Under the pieces are notes generated by a model, which worked only from the letters and a program-made list of their open reading frames with translations, made no database searches and was not told where the DNA came from. DNA of 64,000 bases from Cobetia marina (GTDB taxonomy: Bacteria; Pseudomonadota; Gammaproteobacteria; Pseudomonadales; Halomonadaceae): the NCBI RefSeq assembly GCF_001720485.1, contig NZ_CP017114.1, positions 806,001-870,000 on the forward strand, read 5' to 3'. Numbering within the stretch: position 1 is the first letter of the stretch; every line of letters starts with the position of its first letter. Both the position numbers and the translations under genes were made by a program. Below, one piece after another: positions 33,234-41,163 of this stretch.

Positions 33234-35501
33234 ATGAGCTATCAGGTATTGGCGCGCAAGTGGCGCCCGCGCAATTTTCACGAACTGATCGGTCAGGAGC
33301 ATGTCAGCCGTGCGCTGGTCAATGCCCTCGATCAGGGGCGCCTGCACCATGCCTATCTGTTCACCGGGACTCGCGGTGTCGGCAAGACGACGCTGGCGCG
33401 CATTCTCGCCAAGTGTCTGAACTGCGAGGAGGGTGTCAGCTCCAGACCCTGCGGCGTGTGTGGCACCTGTCGCGAGATCGACGAGGGGCGCTTCGTCGAC
33501 CTGATCGAAGTCGACGCCGCCTCGCGGACCAAGGTCGAGGACACGCGTGAGCTTTTGGACAACGTCCAGTACGCCCCGACCCAGGGACGCTACAAGGTGT
33601 ACCTCATCGATGAGGTGCACATGCTGTCGACCCACAGTTTCAATGCGCTGCTCAAGACGCTGGAAGAGCCGCCGCCCCATGTGAAATTCCTGCTCGCGAC
33701 CACTGATCCGCAGAAGCTGCCGGTCACCATCCTGTCGCGCTGCCTGCAGTTCACGCTCAAGAACATGCCGCCGGTCCGCGTGGTCGAGCACCTCACCGAC
33801 ATTCTCGGGCGTGAGGAAGTCAGCTTCGAGGAAGACGCGCTGTGGTTGCTCGGCAAGGCCGCCGATGGCTCGATGCGTGACGCCATGAGTCTGACGGACC
33901 AGGCGATCGCCTTCGGGCATGGTCAGGTGCGGCGCGAAGATGTCGCCGCCATGCTGGGCACCCTGGATCACCGTCATGTGCTGGCGCTGCTGGAATGTCT
34001 GGCGGAATTGAACGCCGCGAGTCTGCTGGCGGAGGTCGCGACGCTGGCCGAGCAGGGCCCGGATTACGGTGGGGTGCTGGATGACATGGCCTCCGTCTTC
34101 CATCGCCTGGCGATCGCTCAGATGGTGCCGAGCGCGCTGGACAACGGCCATGGTGACCGTGATGCACTGCTGGCGCTGGCCAGCCGCTTCACAGGCGAAG
34201 ACGTGCAGCTCTATTACCAGATCGCCCTGCAGGGGCGCGCCGACATGGCCAATGCGCCGGATGCCCGCACCGCGCTGGAGATGACGTTGCTGCGCATGCT
34301 GGCCTTCCGCCCGCAGGGCGTGCCGCGTCCGGCGCAGACGCCGCTGCCGATGACCGGCCAGCCGGAGGGCGCCGCTCAAGCCCCGGCACCACAGGCGTCC
34401 GCGCCGCAGGCTTCGGCTCAACAAGCTCCGGCTCAACAGGCTCCTGTTCAACAAGCTCCGGCTCAGCAGGCTCCTGTTCAAGAAGCACCGGTACAGCAGG
34501 CCCCGGCTGCCTCGGTGGCTCCCGCAGCTCCGCAGTCTGCCGCACCGGTGACTGAAGCACCGCCGCCGATGGCGGACGAGCCGCCCCCCTGGGCGACGGA
34601 GGACGTTCCCCATGACGCCCGGGATGCCGGCTTTCGCGACCTGACACAAGATGAGCCCCAGACATCGGCCGCGACAGGGTCAGCGCCGGCTGCCGAGTCA
34701 GCTCCGGCGATGTCTGCCACGGGGGCGCAAGCGCCGCAGCCGTCGGAGCCGGTGGCTGCGCCCGCACAGGTAGCCGCTGCGCCCAGCTCGGCGATGTCAC
34801 GCCTGAGCGCCGCCTTTGGTTCGGCGCAACCGGAGCCGGAACCGGAGCCGAAACCGGAGCCGGAGCCCGCTGAAGCATCAGCACCGGAGCCCGCTGAAGC
34901 ATCAGCACCGGAGCCTGCTGAAACAGCAGCGCCGACGTCTGCTGAATTGTCAGCGCCAGCACAACCAGAGCCTGCTGCGCCGGTCGTGTCTGAGCCCGCC
35001 ATCTCTGAGCCGGTCATGCCCGAGCCTGTCGAGGCAGCGGCTCCCGCGCCGGTTCAGGCATCAGCGCCTGCGCCATCCGATGCGCCGAGTGGTGATGGCC
35101 GCTTGAATCACGCGGCGTGGCTGGAGCTATTCCCGGCGCTGGGGCTTGGCGGCATCACACGCAACATCGGTGCGCACTGTCTGGTCGAGCACGATGATGG
35201 CACGCACCTCAAGCTGAGGCTGGACCCTGCCCAGTCCGCGATGATGGCGGATGTCCACCGGGAGCGCATTCACAAGGCGCTGGCAGGGCAGGGCGTGGTG
35301 CGGGAACTCGAGATCAATGTCGGCCCGCTGCCGGAGGGTCTCGAGACACCTCACAGCCGACGCATTCGTCTGCTGGGCGAGCGTCAGCTGCGGGCGGTTG
35401 AAGCCTTGCGTGCTGACCCGCATATCCAGTCATTGGAGCAGCAATTGGGCGCGCGCTTGATCGAGGAAAGCGTCAACTCCTTCGAGCCGGACAATTTCTG
35501 A
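33234..35501 (+). CDS. dnaX: DNA polymerase III subunit tau/gamma
   Basis: The clamp-loader ATPase and polymerase organiser, 755 residues. The start at 33234 gives the invariant MSYQVLARKWRP; AAGGA lies 12 nt upstream. Domains: AAA+ (Walker A GTRGVGKT near residue 45, four-Cys zinc site CLNC...CGVCGTC, DEVHML), a helical collar domain to about 370, a long Q/A/P- and E/P-rich linker (about 385-620) and a C-terminal tau domain V (HAAWLELFPALGLGG to the end) that contacts the polymerase and helicase. Slippery A-rich frameshift sequence as used for gamma in E. coli was not seen. It is first in dnaX-ybaB-recR. Confidence 0.97.
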   Translation: MSYQVLARKWRPRNFHELIGQEHVSRALVNALDQGRLHHAYLFTGTRGVGKTTLARILAKCLNCEEGVSSRPCGVCGTCREIDEGRFVDLIEVDAASRTKVEDTRELLDNVQYAPTQGRYKVYLIDEVHMLSTHSFNALLKTLEEPPPHVKFLLATTDPQKLPVTILSRCLQFTLKNMPPVRVVEHLTDILGREEVSFEEDALWLLGKAADGSMRDAMSLTDQAIAFGHGQVRREDVAAMLGTLDHRHVLALLECLAELNAASLLAEVATLAEQGPDYGGVLDDMASVFHRLAIAQMVPSALDNGHGDRDALLALASRFTGEDVQLYYQIALQGRADMANAPDARTALEMTLLRMLAFRPQGVPRPAQTPLPMTGQPEGAAQAPAPQASAPQASAQQAPAQQAPVQQAPAQQAPVQEAPVQQAPAASVAPAAPQSAAPVTEAPPPMADEPPPWATEDVPHDARDAGFRDLTQDEPQTSAATGSAPAAESAPAMSATGAQAPQPSEPVAAPAQVAAAPSSAMSRLSAAFGSAQPEPEPEPKPEPEPAEASAPEPAEASAPEPAETAAPTSAELSAPAQPEPAAPVVSEPAISEPVMPEPVEAAAPAPVQASAPAPSDAPSGDGRLNHAAWLELFPALGLGGITRNIGAHCLVEHDDGTHLKLRLDPAQSAMMADVHRERIHKALAGQGVVRELEINVGPLPEGLETPHSRRIRLLGERQLRAVEALRADPHIQSLEQQLGARLIEESVNSFEPDNF
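34421..34931 (+). repeat. Two tandem repeats inside the dnaX linker
   Basis: A 30-bp unit occurs at 34421-34450 and 34451-34480 with a single difference, followed by a decayed third copy to 34500; it encodes Q-A-P-A/V repeats. A 24-bp unit occurs identically at 34860-34883 and 34884-34907 with a diverged third copy to 34931; it encodes PEPAEASA repeats. Both stay in frame and lie in the disordered linker between the clamp-loader and tau domains. Confidence 0.9.
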
Positions 35502-35503
35502 TC

Positions 35504-35536
35504 GAGCGTCATCGGTCACCGCGACCGGTGACGCTC
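35504..35536 (+). terminator. Hairpin after dnaX
   Basis: GAGCGTCA (35504-35511) pairs with TGACGCTC (35529-35536), and an inner GGTC/GACC stem lies in between. No T-run follows. It starts two bases after the dnaX stop and may attenuate transcription into ybaB-recR rather than stop it. Confidence 0.45.
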
Positions 35537-35657
35537 CCGGATTCCGGGGGGACGTGCTTGCGGGCATGTGCCCCCACGCCAGCCATGCCAGATGGCGCGG
35601 CTGGCAGACAGCATTTATCGTTAGTTCATGTACAACACGTCATTGATGAGGTGAGCC

Positions 35658-35990
35658 ATGTTTGGTGGAAAAGGCGGTATGGGCAACATCATGAAGCAGG
35701 CGCAGGAAATGCAGGAGCGCATGCAGAAGGTCCAGGAAGAAGCGGCCAAGGCCGAAGTCCAGGGCGAAGCCGGTGCCGGCATGGTCAAGATCACCATGAA
35801 CGGGCGCCATGACGTCTCGCGCGTCGAGGTCGACCCGAGTCTGATGGAAGAGGACAAGGAACTGCTGGAAGACCTGCTGGCCGCTGCCGTCAACGACGCG
35901 GTGCGCAAGGTCGAGGTCAATTCCAAGAAGCAGATGGAAGAGGCGACTGCGGGTCTCAACCTTCCGGCCGGCTTCAAGATGCCGTTCTGA
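35658..35990 (+). CDS. ybaB: Nucleoid-associated protein YbaB/EbfC
   Basis: The 110-residue protein has the family opening with a coiled-coil helix ([24 protein letters not shown]), the central [18 protein letters not shown] strand region and a C-terminal MPF. It forms dimers that bind DNA across the nucleoid. GAGGTGAG lies just before the ATG. The stop codon overlaps the recR start (TGATG), so the two are translationally coupled, the conserved order in most gammaproteobacteria. Confidence 0.95.
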   Translation: MFGGKGGMGNIMKQAQEMQERMQKVQEEAAKAEVQGEAGAGMVKITMNGRHDVSRVEVDPSLMEEDKELLEDLLAAAVNDAVRKVEVNSKKQMEEATAGLNLPAGFKMPF

Positions 35991-36616
35991 TGGGATTCTC
36001 GCCGCTGGTCGATCAGCTGCTGGATGCCCTGCGCGTGCTGCCGGGCGTCGGTCCGCGTACCGCACAGCGCATGGCGCTGCATCTGCTGGAGCGTGATCGC
36101 ATGGGGGCCGACCGGCTGGTCGGTGTACTCGGCGAGGCGCTGGAGCGTGTCGGCTATTGCGCGCGCTGCCGGACGCTGACGGAAGAAGAGATCTGTCAGC
36201 TGTGCCTGAGTCCTCGGCGTGATGAGCGAGTGCTGTGCGTGGTGGAGTCCCCCGCGGACCAGCTTGCCATCGAAGGGGCGGGTGGCTACGTGGGACGTTA
36301 CTTCGTGCTGCATGGCCACCTGTCACCGCTGGACGGCATCGGGCCTGAGGACATCGGCCTGGATGCGCTGGAAACCCGCGTGCGCGAGAGTCAGATCGAA
36401 GAGCTGGTGCTGGCCACCAACCCGACGGTCGAGGGTGAAGCCACCGCGCACTACATCGCCGAGCAGCTTCGCGATGTGGCGCATGGCGGGCAGCCCCTCA
36501 AGCTGACACGGCTGGCCTATGGCGTGCCGATGGGTGGCGAGCTGGAATATGTCGATGGTGGTACGCTGAGTCGTGCCTTCAGCGGCCGATTGCCCTTTAC
36601 CCTCGGCGAGATCTGA
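35990..36616 (+). CDS. recR: Recombination mediator protein RecR
   Basis: The 208-residue protein (usual about 200) has an N-terminal helix-hairpin-helix ([23 protein letters not shown]), a C4 zinc site (CARC...CQLC at residues about 57-72) and a Toprim domain ([31 protein letters not shown]). With RecO and RecF it loads RecA onto SSB-coated gaps. The start overlaps the ybaB stop. A terminator at 36701 ends the dnaX-ybaB-recR unit. Confidence 0.96.
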   Translation: MGFSPLVDQLLDALRVLPGVGPRTAQRMALHLLERDRMGADRLVGVLGEALERVGYCARCRTLTEEEICQLCLSPRRDERVLCVVESPADQLAIEGAGGYVGRYFVLHGHLSPLDGIGPEDIGLDALETRVRESQIEELVLATNPTVEGEATAHYIAEQLRDVAHGGQPLKLTRLAYGVPMGGELEYVDGGTLSRAFSGRLPFTLGEI

Positions 36617-36700
36617 ACGTGTCGGGTTCGCCCGGTCGCGTTTCGCCAGCGGCATGTCCTTGACGCAGAGCGTCCGAAAGGCAACAACAGCAGCACGTCT

Positions 36701-36733
36701 GCGGGCGTGGTGGTCAGGAACCACCACGCCCGC
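36701..36733 (+). terminator. Terminator after recR
   Basis: Perfect 13-bp GC-rich arms (36701-36713, 36721-36733) with a 7-nt loop, 85 bp after the recR stop, followed by CGTCGTTT. Confidence 0.7.
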
Positions 36734-36782
36734 CGTCGTTTCCGCCCGGTGTCTGGCGAGTGCCCGTCACCCTTCATTTATC

Positions 36783-36798
36783 GCTTGCCCGGGCAAGC
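36783..36798. promoter_or_regulatory. 16-bp perfect palindrome upstream of rnd
   Basis: GCTTGCCCGGGCAAGC is fully self-complementary and lies 26 bp before the rnd start. Without a loop it suits a dimeric protein site better than an RNA hairpin. No known operator consensus was recognised. Confidence 0.35.
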
Positions 36799-36823
36799 CA
36801 GTCACCATGAGATATTCTTGCAG

Positions 36824-38011
36824 ATGAGTGATCAATCCGCCGCCACCGCACTGCTGTCAGAGCTAGACTTCGACGCCATCTGGGTCGAGACCCCCGAAGC
36901 GCTGGCCGCTGCCTGTGCCGAACTTGAGGGCGCCGACTGGTTGGCGCTGGACACCGAGTTCATCCGTGAGTCCACCTTCTTCCCGATTCCGGCACTGGTG
37001 CAGCTGATGGCGGCCCGCGATGGTGAGCTGCCTGGTGCGGATGGCAAGACGCCGCGCATCTTTCTGATCGACCCCACGGTGGTGCCGGCCAGTGACGCGC
37101 TCAAGCGTCTGCTGGGTCCTGAGGGGCCGCTCAAGCTGCTGCATGCCTGCGGCGAGGACATGGAAGTCTTCCTGCGCTGGGCGGGCGTGGCGCCGGCACC
37201 GCTGATCGATACCCAGATCGCCGAAGGGCTCACGGGTGGCGAGGCCTCCATGGGCTATCAGCGTCTGGTCGAACGTGTGGCCGGCATCACGGTGCCCAAG
37301 GAAGAGACGCGCTCCAACTGGCTCAAGCGTCCGCTGAGTCAGGCGCAGTGTGACTATGCCGCTCTGGACGTGCTGTTCCTGCCGCAGGTCTGGGCACAGC
37401 AGCGTGAGGCCCTGAATCAGCTGGGTCGCATGGCCTGGCTGGAAGAGGACTGCAGTGCCCCGGGCAGCAGCGGGGGTGCCACGCCGGACCCGGAGTACTG
37501 GAAGCGCCATCGCAGCCTGTGGAAGCTCACGCCGCGTGGGCTGGCCGCCTGGCAGTCCCTGTGCGAGTGGCGTGAGGCCCAGATTCGTCTGCGTGACGTG
37601 CCGCGCTCGCGCCTGCTGGCGGATGCCCAGCTGTTCGCCATCTGCGAGCGTCTGCCGGTCAATCGTTTCGAACTGGCCAAGGTCGAGGGGCTCCACCCGC
37701 CGCAGATCAAGCGCATCGGCGACAGCGTGCTGGAAATTCTCAAGGACGTGGCGATGATCGATGACAGCCAGTTGCCGCGCGTGCCGCCGTCGCCGTTGGC
37801 GCCGGAATGGAAGGCGCGCATGAAGCGCCTCAAGCGTGAGGTCAACGCGGTCGCCGAGGCCCAGGACCTCAAGCCGGAGATTCTCGGCAAGCGTCGCGAC
37901 ATGGAAGCGCTGGTGATCGCCGACTACGAAGGTGAGCCGCTGCCGTTGCCGGGTGGCTGGCGCGGCGCGCTGCTGGCCGAGCGCCTCGCCAAGGCGTTCC
38001 AGCCGGAATGA
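36824..38011 (+). CDS. rnd: Ribonuclease D
   Basis: The 395-residue 3'-5' exoribonuclease contributes to tRNA 3' maturation. The DEDD catalytic residues are present: Asp43 and Glu45 in ALDTEF, the Asp in HACGEDMEVF, and the Tyr and Asp in DYAALD. An HRDC domain follows (LFAICERLPVNRFELAKVEG). The start ATG at 36824 is chosen because homology begins there; the frame extends upstream to 36707 through the recR terminator. No strong Shine-Dalgarno precedes it. It is followed by ycgL and ycgN, a frequent gene order in pseudomonads and relatives. Confidence 0.95.
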   Translation: MSDQSAATALLSELDFDAIWVETPEALAAACAELEGADWLALDTEFIRESTFFPIPALVQLMAARDGELPGADGKTPRIFLIDPTVVPASDALKRLLGPEGPLKLLHACGEDMEVFLRWAGVAPAPLIDTQIAEGLTGGEASMGYQRLVERVAGITVPKEETRSNWLKRPLSQAQCDYAALDVLFLPQVWAQQREALNQLGRMAWLEEDCSAPGSSGGATPDPEYWKRHRSLWKLTPRGLAAWQSLCEWREAQIRLRDVPRSRLLADAQLFAICERLPVNRFELAKVEGLHPPQIKRIGDSVLEILKDVAMIDDSQLPRVPPSPLAPEWKARMKRLKREVNAVAEAQDLKPEILGKRRDMEALVIADYEGEPLPLPGGWRGALLAERLAKAFQPE

Positions 38012-38135
38012 GTCAAGGATTGCCTCCGGCATGGCCGGGGGCGATCACGTAACCAATGTGAGACGTCGTGCGCTCGTGTCCCGTGCGCACGCTGATGCGC
38101 GCATGCGCTGCAAGATGACGTGATGGGTGGTCCCG

Positions 38136-38432
38136 ATGACTGATGACAAGATGATCTGCGAGATCTACAAGAGCGCCCGCAAGGACGAGATGTATCTGTA
38201 CGTCGAGAAGACGCGAGGTCTCAAGGATGTGCCGGAGTCCCTGCTGGAGATCTTCGGCAGGCCTGCGCCGTTGATGACGCTGTTGATCCGTGCCGACAAG
38301 CCGCTGGCACGTGTGGCCAGTACCACGGTGCTGGAGAAGATTCGGGAGCAGGGCTTCTACCTGCAGATGCCGCCGGTCAAGGAAAATCTCCTCAAGGAGA
38401 TTGGCGTGACGCCGCCGGAAACGCACTACTGA
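38136..38432 (+). CDS. ycgL: YcgL domain-containing protein
   Basis: The 98-residue protein matches the YcgL family (CEIYKSARKDEMYLYVEK, VPESLLEIFG, GFYLQMPP), found almost only in gammaproteobacteria. Its function is not established; it is often encoded next to rnd. The ATG at 38136 is preferred to a GTG at 38127 because it starts the conserved MTDDKMICEIY. The next gene begins 67 bp downstream. Confidence 0.92.
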   Translation: MTDDKMICEIYKSARKDEMYLYVEKTRGLKDVPESLLEIFGRPAPLMTLLIRADKPLARVASTTVLEKIREQGFYLQMPPVKENLLKEIGVTPPETHY

Positions 38433-38499
38433 CGACTGCCCGTCGTCAGACGAGACCGACTGGACCGACCCTGCTGCCCGGCAGGGCGAGGAGAGCAAG

Positions 38500-38979
38500 A
38501 TGAGTGATGTTCCGCAACCTGACGGCGAAAAACGTGAGCGTTTCTGGGAGCGGCATGCGCTTTCGGAGCTGAACACGGCCGAGTGGGAGGCACTGTGTGA
38601 TGGCTGTGGCCAATGCTGCCTGCTGAAATTCGAGGATGAAGACAGTGGCGACATCGCGGTACTGGATGTCGCCTGTCGCCTGCTGGATGTGCGCAAGGTC
38701 AGCTGCCGTGATTACCCCAATCGCGCCACACGCGTGCCGGGCTGCATCCCGCTGGATGTCGAGACGGTGGGCAAGCTGCGCTGGCTGCCGGAAACCTGTG
38801 GTTATCGCCGCCTGAATGAAGGCCGTGAGCTGCCAGAATGGCATCCGCTGCTGACCGGGGATGCCAGAAGCGTCAAGCGTGCCGGTGTCGCGGTGTCACG
38901 CTTCGCCGTCTCCGAGGCCTCGGTGCGCCAGCAGGATCTGGAAGACCATATCATCGCGATCATCGACCCGGAGAGCTGA
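38500..38979 (+). CDS. ycgN: YcgN family cysteine-cluster protein (UPF0260)
   Basis: The 159-residue soluble protein has the family's cysteine pattern: CDGCGQCC near residue 33, then CRLLD, CRDYP, GCIP and ETCGYR. These are likely to hold a metal or iron-sulfur cluster, but biochemical function is not established. GAGGAG lies about 8 nt before the ATG. It is the last gene of rnd-ycgL-ycgN and is followed by a strong terminator. Confidence 0.93.
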   Translation: MSDVPQPDGEKRERFWERHALSELNTAEWEALCDGCGQCCLLKFEDEDSGDIAVLDVACRLLDVRKVSCRDYPNRATRVPGCIPLDVETVGKLRWLPETCGYRRLNEGRELPEWHPLLTGDARSVKRAGVAVSRFAVSEASVRQQDLEDHIIAIIDPES

Positions 38980-39025
38980 GGCGCTGACGTTTTCGCGTCT
39001 CCCTGTCTGCCCGTCTTGATCGTGC

Positions 39026-39058
39026 AAGCGCAGCTCCTTGAGCTGCGCTTTTTCTTTG
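39026..39058 (+). terminator. Rho-independent terminator after ycgN
   Basis: Perfect 11-bp arms (39026-39036 and 39040-39050) with a 3-nt loop run into TTTTTCTTT. This is the clearest intrinsic terminator of the window. Confidence 0.93.
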
Positions 39059-39165
39059 CCTGTTTTTCCTTGTCTGGTCTGAGGCAGGTGGGGCCTGGTG
39101 GTGTCTGCATCAGAGCCGTCGTCTGCATGGCAGGCATGGGGTCGGCTGGCGCAATGGCTGGTTGT

Positions 39166-39189
39166 AAATAAATGAACGTTCATTTATTT
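39166..39189. promoter_or_regulatory. Perfect 24-bp palindromic operator for the TetR regulator
   Basis: AAATAAATGAAC and its reverse complement meet exactly at 39177/39178. The core TGAACGTTCA is typical of TetR/AcrR efflux regulators. It lies 43 bp before the TetR start and must overlap the promoter, so the regulator probably represses itself and the efflux genes downstream. This is the most AT-rich stretch in its surroundings. Confidence 0.8.
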
Positions 39190-39232
39190 TGTGTGGATTC
39201 TCATCCTGAGCAGATCCAGAGGCAGACAGGCC

Positions 39233-39871
39233 ATGCGCCATCGTGATGAACACAAGCAGCAGGCGCTGCTGGAAGCCACTCTGCATGAGGTGGCCGAGCA
39301 TGGTTTTGCCGTGACCTCCGTGGCACGCATCGCGCGTGCTGCCGGCATGTCCCCCGGAACGCTCTATCTTTACTATCGCGACAAGGACGACTTGCTGGAG
39401 GCCACCTTCAGCGAGGTCAGCCGCCGCATCATCGAGGTGGCGCTTGATGCCTTCGAGGCCGAGCCGGACGCGCAGGTATCACGGGTCACATCGCCCGCGA
39501 TGTCCCCCGCGGCCTGGCAGCTCAAGTCCGCGCTGTGTCGGGTGTGGCACGCCCTGGTGATGCTGGGGCGCCGCCAGCCCGCCTTGTTCCGCTTTCATGA
39601 TCAGTTTCTTCACTCCTCGCATATGCGGGACGCCTTGAAGGTGGCCAACCAGGAGCGGGCCGCACCCTTGCTGGAAGCCTTCGCGCAGGGCCAGCGGACC
39701 GGCATTCTGAAACAGATCGACATCGCTCTCATCGAGGTGTTCATGTTTCGTTCGATCTACAGCCTGCTGCAGGGCTCGGGCTGTCAGGTGCCGGCCATCA
39801 GTGATGCATGCTTCGACCAGGCCTTCGAGATGGCCTGGGACGCGATAGCGCTTCGTCATCCAGCACCGTGA
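39233..39871 (+). CDS. TetR-family repressor of the efflux genes
   Basis: The 212-residue protein has an N-terminal helix-turn-helix (VTSVARIARAAGMSPGTLYLYY, about residues 25-46) with the family's typical YYRDKDDLLEA continuation, and an all-helical ligand domain. A longer frame begins at GTG 39191, but that is inside the operator region; ATG 39233 gives the standard N-terminus. The genes downstream encode an RND adaptor and pump, 80 bp later on the same strand, which it probably controls. The inducer is unknown. Confidence 0.92.
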   Translation: MRHRDEHKQQALLEATLHEVAEHGFAVTSVARIARAAGMSPGTLYLYYRDKDDLLEATFSEVSRRIIEVALDAFEAEPDAQVSRVTSPAMSPAAWQLKSALCRVWHALVMLGRRQPALFRFHDQFLHSSHMRDALKVANQERAAPLLEAFAQGQRTGILKQIDIALIEVFMFRSIYSLLQGSGCQVPAISDACFDQAFEMAWDAIALRHPAP

Positions 39872-39951
39872 GCCACGGCCGTACGCATTGCCGGACAGAT
39901 GACAGATCTTCGTTTTGTGCTTTTCCATTCCAATGACTCAAGGGCCTGCTG

Positions 39952-41160
39952 ATGAAACTTCGACCTGGTGCCAAGCCACACCTGCGTACTCCCGCCGCCT
40001 GGCGCGGAGGCCTTGCCCTGCAGCTGTTTGCCGGTCTGCTGCTGGCCCTCGGGCTTTCGGCCTGCAGCGAGGCCGAGGCGCCGCTGAAGAAGCAGAAGGT
40101 GCATCCGGTCAAATTGCTGTCATTGTCGGATGAGGGGGGCGGTGTCATTCAGCGCTATCCCGGCGTGGTCGAGGCCTCCGAGCGTTCCAATCTCTCGTTC
40201 CGGATCGGCGGTGAGCTGCGTGAGCTCAACGTGCAGGCCGGCCAGGAGGTCACGCAGGGTGAGCTGATCGCGCAGCTGGATGATCGTGATGCCCGCAGTC
40301 AGCTCAACAACGCCCGTTCCAGCTTCAATCTCGCCCAGGCGACCTACAAGCGCATGAAGTACTCGGTGGAGAAGGGCGCCATCAGCCGTGCACGCTTCGA
40401 TGAGGCGCAGGCGGAATTCCAGTCGGCACAGGCTCAGTACTCCCAGGCGCGGGACCAGCTCAGCTATACCGAGCTGAAAGCCCCCTATGACGGGGTGATC
40501 GCCCGAGTGCCGGTGGACAACTATCAGGTGGTCACGGCGCAGGAAACCATCGCGGTGCTCCAGCAGCCCGGTCAGATCGACGTGACCTTCAATCTGCCGG
40601 AACGCCAGGTGCGCGCCATCGACCGTGAGCGTGCCATGGCCGGGCGTCAGGAGGATGCAGCGCTGGCCTGGGTACGCTTCGGGCGCGGTGAACAGCGCTA
40701 TCCGGCGCGCTACAAGGAGCATGACACCAGCGCCAGTGAGGGCTCGCTGAGCTATCAGGTCACCCTGACCCTGCCGGAGCCTCAGGACATCACCGTGCTG
40801 TCCGGCATGAGCGCGACGGTCGAGCTGGACATGCAGCAGCTGACGGGGGCCACCGGGGGGCAATGGCGTGTCCCGGTGGAAGCGGTGGTGATGCGCGATG
40901 CCGACCCGCAGCAGGCCGTGGTGTGGCGTTATATGGAAGACGGCTCTGCTGCCACCGAGACGTCACCGGACGTCGAGGACGAGGGCAAGGCAGGGCAGGG
41001 GACGGTGGAAGCCGTGCCCGTCGAGGTGCTTCAGGCCACGGGCGAGGGGCTGGTGATCACGGGGGAGTTGAATGCCGGTGATCGTCTGGTGACCGCGGGT
41101 GCCAGCCGCATGCAAGCCGGGGAGCCTGTGCGCCCCTGGGTCAAGGAAGCGGGGCTCTGA
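39952..41160 (+). CDS. RND efflux membrane-fusion (adaptor) lipoprotein
   Basis: The 402-residue adaptor has a signal peptide with lipobox LSAC (Cys38), then the HlyD/AcrA layout: beta-barrel and lipoyl half-motifs (GELRELNVQAGQEVTQGELIAQLD and APYDGVIARVPVDNYQ), separated by a helical hairpin (about residues 115-165). The C-terminal part (GATGGQWRVPVEAVVM, TAGASRMQAGEPV) is the membrane-proximal domain. It links the inner-membrane pump to an outer-membrane channel; no TolC-type gene is adjacent. An acidic insertion (SAATETSPDVEDEG) interrupts the C-terminal domain. AAGGG is upstream of the ATG; the pump gene starts 3 nt after the stop. Confidence 0.93.
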   Translation: MKLRPGAKPHLRTPAAWRGGLALQLFAGLLLALGLSACSEAEAPLKKQKVHPVKLLSLSDEGGGVIQRYPGVVEASERSNLSFRIGGELRELNVQAGQEVTQGELIAQLDDRDARSQLNNARSSFNLAQATYKRMKYSVEKGAISRARFDEAQAEFQSAQAQYSQARDQLSYTELKAPYDGVIARVPVDNYQVVTAQETIAVLQQPGQIDVTFNLPERQVRAIDRERAMAGRQEDAALAWVRFGRGEQRYPARYKEHDTSASEGSLSYQVTLTLPEPQDITVLSGMSATVELDMQQLTGATGGQWRVPVEAVVMRDADPQQAVVWRYMEDGSAATETSPDVEDEGKAGQGTVEAVPVEVLQATGEGLVITGELNAGDRLVTAGASRMQAGEPVRPWVKEAGL

Positions 41161-41163
41161 TCC

